Shown here piece by piece: positions 1 through 4,885 of a stretch of DNA of 9,979 nucleotides. The notes under the pieces are model-generated. The model saw only the letters and a program-made list of their open reading frames with translations. It ran no database searches and was not told the DNA's origin. The position numbers and the translations under genes were made by a program. How positions within the stretch are numbered: position 1 is the first letter of the stretch; each line of letters begins with the position of its first letter. This stretch comes from JAHFJU01 sp964354865 (GTDB taxonomy: Bacteria > Patescibacteriota > Gracilibacteria > UBA1369 > UM-FILTER-53-11), in the NCBI GenBank assembly GCA_964354865.1, contig CAYHBN010000058.1, forward strand, positions 1-9,979, in the 5' to 3' direction.

Positions 1-33
1 CTTGCCTTCTTGTGTATAGAGTGGGAATTTCAT
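1..33 (-). CDS. rplD: 50S ribosomal protein L4, N-terminal 11 codons (partial)
   Basis: Only the start of the gene is inside the window: ATG at 33-31, then KFPLYTQEGK, open to the edge. The hydrophobic-Pro-Leu-Tyr-x-Gln-Glu-Gly pattern is typical of the L4 N terminus, and L4 is the expected neighbour downstream of L3 in the S10 operon. The 66-bp gap from rplC (34-99) is pyrimidine-rich in the mRNA sense, contains a small CTGC/GCAG hairpin and has no Shine-Dalgarno sequence before the ATG. Identification rests on 11 residues plus gene order. Confidence 0.8.
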   Translation of the reverse strand, partial: MKFPLYTQEGK

Positions 34-99
34 AATGGGTGTGTGTGGGGGGAGAGGGGTGACAGGGGAATGGGGCGGGTGACAGCTGCTTCGCAGTGG

Positions 100-687
100 T
101 TACGCTTTAGCATTCTTTATAAGGATAATTCCGCCGTAAGGTCCAGGTACTGGGCCCTTAACAATGAGCACATTATCTTCGAGATCTACTTTGATAAGTG
201 GAATATTTTCGAGAGTGACATTTTCGCTACCCATGTGGCCGGCCATTTTCTTTCCTTTATGGATACGTCCTGGTTTTGAACGAGCACCGATAGATCCTGG
301 TTCTCTGGCAAAGTGACTGCCGTGGGTTCGAGGACCTCCGGCAAAGTGCCAACGCTTCATAAAGCCGGCATAACCTTTACCTTTTGAGATAGCGGTGATG
401 TCGACATTTTTTAAATCTTTCATCCAATCAACCGTAACAATATCGCCAATTTTGAATTGGTCGGGAGTGTCAATGTTGAACTCGCGAAGTATCTTATACT
501 TCTTGGTTTTGCGAGGCTTTTTGAGGGGTTCAAAACCGATAACAACTGCTACGTGACCATCTTTCTCGAGCGTTTTTACCTGAACAACAGTTCCGGTAGG
601 TGCGCGTAAGATAGTAACAGGAATGAAGTCGCCTCCTTCAGAGAAGATACGAGTCATACCGATTTTGCGAGCCACAATGCCTGGCAT
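100..687 (-). CDS. rplC: 50S ribosomal protein L3
   Basis: L3 is an early-assembly large-subunit protein that binds 23S rRNA and reaches toward the peptidyl-transferase centre. The 195-aa product starts MPGIVARKIGMT and shows the family landmarks: RWHF at about 112-115, GGPRTHGS at 117-124, and the basic GRIHKGKKMAGHMG segment at about 140-153, the extension that contacts 23S rRNA. It is somewhat shorter than the usual 205-215 aa, as in many reduced genomes. The start is supported by the conserved N terminus; no Shine-Dalgarno sequence precedes it, and a TATACT hexamer lies only 5 nt upstream. rplD follows after 66 bp. Its normal upstream partner rpsJ is about 8.3 kb away, so rplC must have its own promoter or depend on very long readthrough past two terminators. 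Confidence 0.97.
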   Translation of the reverse strand: MPGIVARKIGMTRIFSEGGDFIPVTILRAPTGTVVQVKTLEKDGHVAVVIGFEPLKKPRKTKKYKILREFNIDTPDQFKIGDIVTVDWMKDLKNVDITAISKGKGYAGFMKRWHFAGGPRTHGSHFAREPGSIGARSKPGRIHKGKKMAGHMGSENVTLENIPLIKVDLEDNVLIVKGPVPGPYGGIILIKNAKA

Positions 688-692
688 ATTTT

Positions 693-698
693 AGTATA
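693..698 (-). promoter_or_regulatory. -10-like box just upstream of rplC
   Basis: On the minus strand TATACT (one mismatch to TATAAT) is followed by 5 nt and then the rplC ATG. No good -35 box is visible 16-18 bp upstream. If active it would give a leaderless rplC mRNA, matching the geometry of the 971-aa gene promoter. It competes with the better -35 at 845-850 as the source of rplC transcripts. Confidence 0.3.
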
Positions 699-720
699 GG
701 TTAGAAGTAGAACGATTTGG

Positions 721-844
721 CTGTAGGTCTTAAGGAGGTGATCTCCGAGCCTCACAAGTGGGGCGCCCAAGCCATACTAACGTGCTCCTTTGATGTAATG
801 TTTCCACTAAGGTGCCCGCCTAAACTACAGATTCACCTTTTTAA
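721..844 (+). ncRNA. Candidate structured RNA carrying a full anti-16S tail sequence
   Basis: This stretch between rplC and the 319-aa gene is full of possible helices: CTGTAG 721-726 with CTACAG 825-830; TTAAGGAGGTGA 730-741 with TCACCTTTTTAA 833-844 (12 pairs, two G-U); GGGCGCC 761-767 with GGTGCCC 811-817 (one G-U); hairpin GCCTCA 749-754 / TGGGGC 759-764 (one G-U). In three of the helices the wobble pairs are G-U on the plus strand but would be A-C mismatches on the minus strand, which argues that the plus strand is the RNA. Some helices exclude each other, so a conformational switch or pseudoknot is possible. Positions 731-743 read TAAGGAGGTGATC, the exact complement of the common 16S rRNA 3' tail. 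A five-T run ends the element at 838-842. No clear plus-strand promoter was found and I do not recognise the family; a minus-strand rplC leader is the alternative. Confidence 0.35.
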
Positions 845-850
845 TGTCAA
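822..850 (-). promoter_or_regulatory. Possible rplC promoter (TTGACA, 17 bp, TAGTTT)
   Basis: Minus strand: perfect TTGACA at 850-845, 17-bp spacer, TAGTTT at 827-822 (weak, but keeps TA and the final T). Transcription would start near 815 and give rplC a leader of about 128 nt made of the structured region described above. It lies back-to-back with the plus-strand promoter at 882-909. Confidence 0.4.
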
Positions 851-881
851 CAAAAAGAGGATTCGATGTTTACAGTGCGGC

Positions 882-909
882 TTGACAAATATCTAGAATT
901 AAGTATAAT
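882..909 (+). promoter_or_regulatory. Promoter of the 319-aa gene
   Basis: TTGACA at 882-887, 16-bp spacer, TATAAT at 904-909: both hexamers are perfect sigma-70-type consensus. The predicted start near 916 gives a leader of about 98 nt before the ATG at 1014. The leader begins with a CTTTC/GAAAG hairpin (912-926) and holds a five-codon ORF, MMVKV, starting at 928, which could be a leader peptide or chance. Confidence 0.75.
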
Positions 910-1013
910 GACTTTCTGATTGAAAGAATGATGGTGAAAGTGTAATTTATTACGCGTTACTAATCCTTTTATACCTAAATCTCTAACATACTAAATTTTT
1001 AACCCTCTCTCCT

Positions 1014-1973
1014 ATGATTTCTCTCTACGGACAAAATGCGGCAGCTGCTCAGAATTTGCAGGATTTGTATCGCCAATTAACGGTTTCTCAAGACGGTAAC
1101 TTCGAATTGGAGTTTCCCGTTGTAGGTTCAGGTAGTGCTGAAGACATGGTTTCTGGGTATGAACAGGTACGAGTACAGCTTTTGACTCTCTTTAGAAATG
1201 GATTGAAGGCCTTAAATGCTCGTGATGGTCAGTCTATTCTACGTGAATATTATCCAACTCCGGGGGTTTCAACTCCTTTTTATGATGAATCTGATGTTTC
1301 TGCTGCATTAAATAGTGCAAACCAGATGCTTAACCCACGCGACCCATACTTTACTATGATGGTAACCGATGGAGAGGTTGGTGCACTTCGTATGCTCGGT
1401 GACATTGTTAATATGGTTAATAAGTATGCCGATGCTCGTGCAGCCTTCACGTTGCTTCGTATGTTTGTGCGTCCGGTTAAGCCAGCTGCACAAGAAGGCC
1501 AGCCGGTTCAGGGCCGAGATCGTGCAATCTCTGAAATTCCATTTGATGAACGAAAACAGATTTTGATTCGCCGCCGAAATTCAATTTTGGCTGTGAACTT
1601 TAGGGCAGACAATAACTTCTTGATTCCAAGCCTTCTTCGTAAGTTTAAAGATGTAGATGATCAGAAAGTTGTTACAAGTGTCATTAATGCCTACGACCAG
1701 AATGCGGTTCGCCTAAAATTGTCTGAACTTCAGCAGTCTCGTTGGTTGTTCGTTCTTTTGAACGGCGTCTCAATGTGGAAAGAAGAGGCTATGAGTGGAT
1801 CAATGAAAGAGGGCTTGAACTCGCTCACGGTGGCATTCTCAGGCGCTGAAAAACCAGAGGACATGGCGGTGAAGATCGATGGATTTATCGACGCTGTTAT
1901 TAAGCCAATCATGCCGAAAGAAGGTGAGCAGGGTGGTGAACAGCCGGTTCCACAAGAGGCTCCACAGGCGTAA
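1014..1973 (+). CDS. Unrecognised 319-aa soluble protein
   Basis: I do not recognise a family. The protein starts MISLYGQN, has no signal peptide or membrane segment, and looks mainly alpha-helical with many Arg/Lys/Asp/Glu residues. A basic patch (IRRRNSIL, near residue 185) is followed by a hydrophobic-charged helix region (about 195-260), and the last 20 residues are a low-complexity Gly/Gln/Glu/Pro tail that is probably disordered. The ATG follows a pyrimidine stretch (CCCTCTCTCCT) with no Shine-Dalgarno sequence. A perfect-consensus promoter lies upstream. The small lipoprotein-like gene starts 25 bp after the stop on the same strand, so the two are probably one transcript. Coding status is supported by length, codon pattern and the promoter; function is unknown. 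Confidence 0.85.
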   Translation: MISLYGQNAAAAQNLQDLYRQLTVSQDGNFELEFPVVGSGSAEDMVSGYEQVRVQLLTLFRNGLKALNARDGQSILREYYPTPGVSTPFYDESDVSAALNSANQMLNPRDPYFTMMVTDGEVGALRMLGDIVNMVNKYADARAAFTLLRMFVRPVKPAAQEGQPVQGRDRAISEIPFDERKQILIRRRNSILAVNFRADNNFLIPSLLRKFKDVDDQKVVTSVINAYDQNAVRLKLSELQQSRWLFVLLNGVSMWKEEAMSGSMKEGLNSLTVAFSGAEKPEDMAVKIDGFIDAVIKPIMPKEGEQGGEQPVPQEAPQA

Positions 1974-1998
1974 GCATTACGGTATTATTTCTCCATTT

Positions 1999-2337
1999 AT
2001 GCAAAGAATGCATGCCTCGGCATTAACTGTTTGTTTACTCGTAGCGCAAGAGGGCTGTTCATCATCGGCCCCTCTTACGGATGCACAAAAATGTGAGGGA
2101 GCCGTTGAGAAGGTTGCCGAAACAGTTCGTTTCATTTTTGGCCGCTGGGGTGGTATGAATGCCTGCGTTGAAGGAAAATCTCAGATTGAAAGTGCAAAAG
2201 AATTGTCAGAAAGCGAGGTCTGTAAAGGAGATCCCGCGAGTGATCAGCTTTTGAAACACATGGCGACAGATGTAGCGGCGCGGTATGTGCAGCACTGTCC
2301 CGATGCAAAATACACTCCTGTCTCACTTAGTCATTAA
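1999..2337 (+). CDS. Small lipoprotein-like cysteine-rich protein
   Basis: The reading frame is open further upstream, but the earlier codons overlap the 319-aa gene, so I start at ATG 1999 (112 aa); ATG 2008 is an alternative. The N terminus (MQRMHASALTVCLLVAQEGCSSSAP) has a short hydrophobic stretch followed by Cys20-Ser-Ser-Ser, the look of a lipoprotein, although QEGC is a poor lipobox because the usual [LVI][ASTVI][GAS]C order is not met. Four further cysteines (32, 56, 75, 100) could form two disulfides outside the membrane. The rest is charged and helical. It sits 25 bp downstream of the 319-aa gene and converges with the 54-aa gene, with one base between the two stop codons. No known family recognised; export and lipidation are inferred. 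Confidence 0.65.
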   Translation: MQRMHASALTVCLLVAQEGCSSSAPLTDAQKCEGAVEKVAETVRFIFGRWGGMNACVEGKSQIESAKELSESEVCKGDPASDQLLKHMATDVAARYVQHCPDAKYTPVSLSH

Positions 2338-2338
2338 T

Positions 2339-2503
2339 TTATAAAAAAGCTATTTCTGTTTTTTTTACTCTCATTTTGTTTACCTCTCTAGTGAACTCAA
2401 GTGCTGCGGCTAGCCATTGTAACTTCGATTCAGGTGAACTATATTTGCATCTCTTAAGGTATGCTTTTTCAAAGGCTTGAAAGACTTTTTCGTAGGGATT
2501 CAT
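2339..2503 (-). CDS. Small 54-aa protein, intact copy of a duplicated gene
   Basis: Starts at ATG 2503 (MNPYEKVFQAFEKAY); a GTG at 2539 would add 12 residues that look non-coding. It is a charged, helical, soluble peptide with two helices (about 3-20 and 24-43) joined by YSSPESK. The core YSSPESKLQWLAAALEFTRE occurs again, diverged, in the fragment at 3830-3919; this conservation at the protein level (15 of 20 residues) is the main evidence that it is a real gene. The compact helical form resembles small antitoxin-like proteins of CPR bacteria, but no toxin partner is recognisable nearby, so that is only a suggestion. No Shine-Dalgarno site. It is divergent from the membrane-protein pair starting at 2588. 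Confidence 0.65.
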   Translation of the reverse strand: MNPYEKVFQAFEKAYLKRCKYSSPESKLQWLAAALEFTREVNKMRVKKTEIAFL

Positions 2504-2548
2504 CTGGTAAAGTATCGTTGAGTTTGGAGCACGCTTCACTAAAGAATA

Positions 2549-2576
2549 TTGACAGAGTATATTAATGAGTTATAAT
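2549..2576 (+). promoter_or_regulatory. Promoter of the two-gene membrane operon
   Basis: TTGACA at 2549-2554, 16-bp spacer, TATAAT at 2571-2576, both perfect. The ATG at 2588 is only 11 nt after the -10 box, so the transcript should begin within about 5 nt of the start codon: effectively leaderless. There is no room for a Shine-Dalgarno site. Confidence 0.8.
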
Positions 2577-2587
2577 AATCGCCCTCT

Positions 2588-2995
2588 ATGAATGAACACG
2601 ATAAAGATAAGTGGCAGAAAAAACTTGATGAGGTGCGGGGTGATGTTGATAGGGCAGAGAGACTACAGAGGCAGTTGGCCCGTTACACTTCTCTAGTGAG
2701 GGGGTTAGCATATGGGGTTTTTATTGGTACTGGCGTTGGATTGGGTGGCGGAATGGGAGCTGTACGTGGAGAAGTGAATATTGCTGAAGCGATTTCAGGA
2801 GAACCATTAGGTCAAGAAGCGCGTGATTGGCTCGAAAAAGCGGTTGCAGCAGAAGGCAGTGATCCTTTTGGTAAAGACCAAATGACCTTGCGCTGTGCTC
2901 TCGCAACTCCAATGTTTGCTCTTCATGGAATGCTTCTTGGGCTTGCGGTGGGTACGGGAGTTGGTACTGTGAGAAGTTTAAAACGTAAAAAATAA
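2588..2995 (+). CDS. Small two-helix membrane protein (glycine-zipper type)
   Basis: The 135-aa product has a charged, probably coiled-coil N terminus (1-35), a glycine-rich membrane helix at about 37-59 (GxxxG repeats, GTGVGLGGGMG), a 44-residue loop (60-103), a second membrane helix at about 104-128 with the same GTGVGT motif, and a basic LKRKK end. Charge distribution suggests both ends are cytoplasmic and the loop outside. Glycine-zipper helices usually pack against other helices, so it may form oligomers or pair with the next gene product. That gene begins 2 bp after this stop, so they are almost surely co-transcribed and translationally coupled. Family not recognised. Confidence 0.85.
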   Translation: MNEHDKDKWQKKLDEVRGDVDRAERLQRQLARYTSLVRGLAYGVFIGTGVGLGGGMGAVRGEVNIAEAISGEPLGQEARDWLEKAVAAEGSDPFGKDQMTLRCALATPMFALHGMLLGLAVGTGVGTVRSLKRKK

Positions 2996-2997
2996 GT

Positions 2998-3786
2998 ATG
3001 TCTTTGGACTCCACTACTTTGTTTGATCATGAAACGGCGGCAGCTTCATCGCGCGAGGTCTTCGACAAGGCAACGTATGCGCTTGCAGGGCTGGGATTCG
3101 TTCCCGTTGGTGCCGATAAAATTCGTACTCCTCATTTTGCAATAGAGAGGCCAGAGGCCGTGCTCGAAAAAGATGGAATCGAGGTTTCGCCGACTTTTAC
3201 GGGGGATAGTTTTTCATTTCAAATAGTTATACCAGCTCCACTCAGCGGTCCGATTGCGGGGTTTTCTGCGTATGAGTATGCCGGACGGCGCATGTGGGTA
3301 GCGTTACGCTATGTAGAACCGGGTGATTCAATAGCTGATTTTTTGCCTAAACTTGAAGAGGCTCTCTCGGTCGCTCAATCTGCGATAAAGAGTCAGGCGG
3401 ATATACACCTACATACTTATTATAATTTTAGAGTTGAGCTGCAAAAAGAGCGTACTAGAATGATTCATTCGATGACGCATACCGTGCATTCTATGGCGAT
3501 TGGATGTCTTCTGGGTGTTTTGGCGGGTGTGCAGCTGGGCGCACAGGGTTGTCAGGCAGAGGTGCAGGCACTTGAGGAATATGGGATACAGGCACTCAGT
3601 GAGCGGGAATCTGCACAGCTTGCGCGAGTCATTGCACTTGAGTCGGTCGGAGAGGCGATTCCACCCGCACTCAATGAAGTACAGGCAGAACGAAATGTTT
3701 TTGGAGGTGCTGCGCAGGGGGCGTTGCTTGGATTGATTTTTAGTATGATTTACAAGAGACGCAAAAAAAACAGAAGAGTTGACTAA
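2998..3786 (+). CDS. Membrane-anchored protein with the same C-terminal plan as its neighbour
   Basis: The 262-aa product has a soluble N-terminal domain (about 1-130; mixed alpha/beta, probably cytoplasmic), a charged helix (about 130-160), membrane helix 1 at about 164-183 (MAIGCLLGVLAGVQLG), a 51-residue loop, membrane helix 2 at about 235-252 (GGAAQGALLGLIFSMIY) and a strongly basic tail (KRRKKNRR). Helix, acidic loop, glycine-rich helix and basic tail match the preceding 135-aa protein in order and spacing, so the two look like distant paralogues, this one with an added N-terminal domain. Its ATG is 2 bp after the previous stop. No terminator is evident in the short gap before the converging fragment at 3830. 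Function unknown; a hetero-oligomeric membrane complex with its neighbour is an inference. Confidence 0.85.
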   Translation: MSLDSTTLFDHETAAASSREVFDKATYALAGLGFVPVGADKIRTPHFAIERPEAVLEKDGIEVSPTFTGDSFSFQIVIPAPLSGPIAGFSAYEYAGRRMWVALRYVEPGDSIADFLPKLEEALSVAQSAIKSQADIHLHTYYNFRVELQKERTRMIHSMTHTVHSMAIGCLLGVLAGVQLGAQGCQAEVQALEEYGIQALSERESAQLARVIALESVGEAIPPALNEVQAERNVFGGAAQGALLGLIFSMIYKRRKKNRRVD

Positions 3787-3829
3787 AGGGACGGTAGGTT
3801 TGGACGCGTAGGATAGGTTTTTGCGTTAG

Positions 3830-3919
3830 TTAGATTTGAGTGTCTGTTTTCTCTTCATCTTCTCGAGCAAACTCAAGCATGGCTGCAATCCACTCCAATT
3901 TAGACTCTAGTGAGCTGTA
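3830..3919 (-). pseudogene. 3' fragment of the 54-aa gene
   Basis: Minus-strand translation gives 29 codons beginning YSSLESKLEWIAAMLEFARE and ending in TAA. It matches residues 21-40 of the intact protein at 2339-2503 (15 of 20 identical, the rest mostly conservative). It has no start codon and lacks the first 20 residues. It begins exactly at the codon after the stop of the membrane-protein gene at 3920-4627 and is in frame with it, so stop readthrough would append it. Same orientation as the intact copy; together they bracket the 2588-3786 operon. Confidence 0.75.
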
Positions 3920-4627
3920 TTAATCTATCATCCTCTGTACCGCCGCGAGAACGATTACGAACACATAACTCATAAGGAGAGATAATCCACCCTGTTTAGT
4001 TTTATTTACTCGTAAAATATCTTCATATACTTGAGTCGGACGGCTTGCTAGGTAGCTAAGAGTAAAAATGAGTATAATACCAAAAGCATTAAGCGTGATT
4101 ATTTTATTGGCCTCAATCGTTCCCCATAAGAGGGCATTAACAGAAAGTGAATAAAGAAAAATAACAAAGTCGGTTTTCCAAAATGAATAGGTATAGGTGA
4201 AGTCATCAGGTTTATAAGTTGCGTATAATCTGTGATCAACTCCAAATCCAAGCATATAATATAAAAGCACAAGCTCTTTAATGATAACAGCAACTATAAT
4301 AATGGTGGAACGTTCTACGAAGGTATCCCCAAAGATTGCCTCAAGGCCATAGAGCATAACAATAACCGTACCCAGAGCGTGTGCAATCCACAAAAAAAGA
4401 GGCGGGATGTTTTTCCCGTAGTTTTTAAATAGTGTTTTCATTTTATTTTTTATAGCAATAAATTCAAAGGCAATAAGTGTAAGTAGCAGAATGCCGAGGG
4501 TAATATTAACCGAATGAGCGGTGTGTTTTTGGAGTGCCGGTGCAACAAGTAAAGGTTGTATAACGAATATTAGACTCCCCCCAAGGAGATTAAGTAGCGT
4601 AGATTTTTGGTTTCCATTTATTATCAT
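3920..4627 (-). CDS. Multi-pass membrane protein, unrecognised
   Basis: The frame is open up to 4681, but I choose ATG 4627 (MIINGNQKST, 235 aa) because a promoter-like pair ends 11 nt before it; ATG 4651 is the alternative. About six to seven hydrophobic helices span most of the length: near residues 10-30, 42-60, 74-97, 106-130, 150-170, 178-193 and 215-232, separated by short loops with Lys/Arg, and one longer hydrophilic loop with KPDDFTYTYSFWKTD around 140-152. This is the profile of an inner-membrane protein of the small transporter or uncharacterised membrane-protein kind; no signature motif is visible. It lies just downstream of the terminator at 4684-4711, so it is independently transcribed, and its stop abuts the 54-aa gene fragment. 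Confidence 0.75.
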   Translation of the reverse strand: MIINGNQKSTLLNLLGGSLIFVIQPLLVAPALQKHTAHSVNITLGILLLTLIAFEFIAIKNKMKTLFKNYGKNIPPLFLWIAHALGTVIVMLYGLEAIFGDTFVERSTIIIVAVIIKELVLLYYMLGFGVDHRLYATYKPDDFTYTYSFWKTDFVIFLYSLSVNALLWGTIEANKIITLNAFGIILIFTLSYLASRPTQVYEDILRVNKTKQGGLSLLMSYVFVIVLAAVQRMID

Positions 4628-4638
4628 AGTTGGCTCAA

Positions 4639-4668
4639 ATATTACGCGCATAAAGTAAACACTGTAAA
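4639..4668 (-). promoter_or_regulatory. Possible promoter of the membrane-protein gene
   Basis: Minus strand: TTTACA at 4668-4663, 18-bp spacer, TAATAT at 4644-4639, then 11 nt to ATG 4627. The hexamers are imperfect, but the -10-to-ATG distance equals that of the perfect promoter at 2549-2576, again predicting an almost leaderless mRNA. Confidence 0.4.
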
Positions 4669-4683
4669 CGTAAAGACACAAAA

Positions 4684-4711
4684 AAATCCCCCATATTTCT
4701 ACAGGGGATTT
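4684..4711 (-). terminator. Intrinsic terminator after the displaced rpsJ tail
   Basis: AAATCCCC (4684-4691) pairs with GGGGATTT (4704-4711) around a 12-nt loop; on the minus strand the stem is followed by a run of U (4686-4680). It ends transcription coming from the 971-aa gene through the rpsJ tail. Its place and outer sequence (ATCCC...GGGGAT) resemble the terminator behind the intact rpsJ, so the two are probably diverged copies. Confidence 0.8.
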
Positions 4712-4732
4712 AAAGTTTACGATATGCTCAGG

Positions 4733-4878
4733 GCTTATTTCTTCGCTACCTCTTTTGGAGTAATCATCTTGATTGCGATCTCAACACCGCTTGGAAGGTT
4801 TAATGCTCCAAGTGATTCAACGGTTTTAGCGTTTGATTCGGTGATGTCGATAAGACGGCTGTGAGTTCTCAAATCGAA
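4733..4878. repeat. Direct repeat, left copy (rpsJ 3' end)
   Basis: Matches 9016-9161 at a constant offset of 4283 bp. By eye there are three mismatches in 146 bp: 4783 (silent in the rpsJ frame), 4872 and 4873. Identity starts 2 nt beyond the rpsJ stop codon and ends 7 nt from the stop of the 971-aa gene. The repeat pair encloses the 971-aa and 328-aa genes, like the left and right attachment sites of an element integrated into a gene's 3' end. Confidence 0.9.
4735..4878 (-). pseudogene. rpsJ: Displaced 3' end of rpsJ (codons 67-113, no start)
   Basis: Read on the minus strand this gives FDLRTHSRLIDITE and on to the normal S10 C terminus EVAKK and TAA, identical to residues 67-113 of the intact S10 apart from E68D and M69L at the broken edge. 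There is no upstream two-thirds of the gene and no plausible start; the frame closes at a TAG at 4911-4909, inside the 971-aa gene. It serves in effect as the 3' untranslated region of that gene. Near-perfect preservation of a fragment with no coding role implies a recent origin, gene conversion with the intact gene, or a role as a recombination site. Confidence 0.92.
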
Positions 4879-4885
4879 TTTTTGC

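Noticed and set aside
10..279. Plus-strand 89-codon reading frame over the rplD-rplC region
   Set aside because: It lies antisense to rplC and rplD, has no homology-like features, and is explained by the strong base bias of the spacer.
700..860. tRNA, tmRNA, SRP RNA or 5S rRNA in the structured region
   Set aside because: I looked on both strands for a T-loop motif, an SRP GGAA-type apical motif and conserved 5S loops, and none fits.
1879..1998. Upstream extension of the lipoprotein-like gene
   Set aside because: These 40 codons overlap the end of the 319-aa gene in another frame and would put a basic, non-hydrophobic stretch before the signal-like segment; ATG 1999 fits better.
4628..4681. 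Longer start of the membrane-protein gene (TTG 4681)
   Set aside because: It begins within the U-run of the preceding terminator and has no promoter or ribosome site; ATG 4627 or 4651 is more credible.
4607..4864. Plus-strand frame across the terminator and rpsJ tail
   Set aside because: It is antisense to a clear S10 tail and crosses an intrinsic terminator; a shadow.
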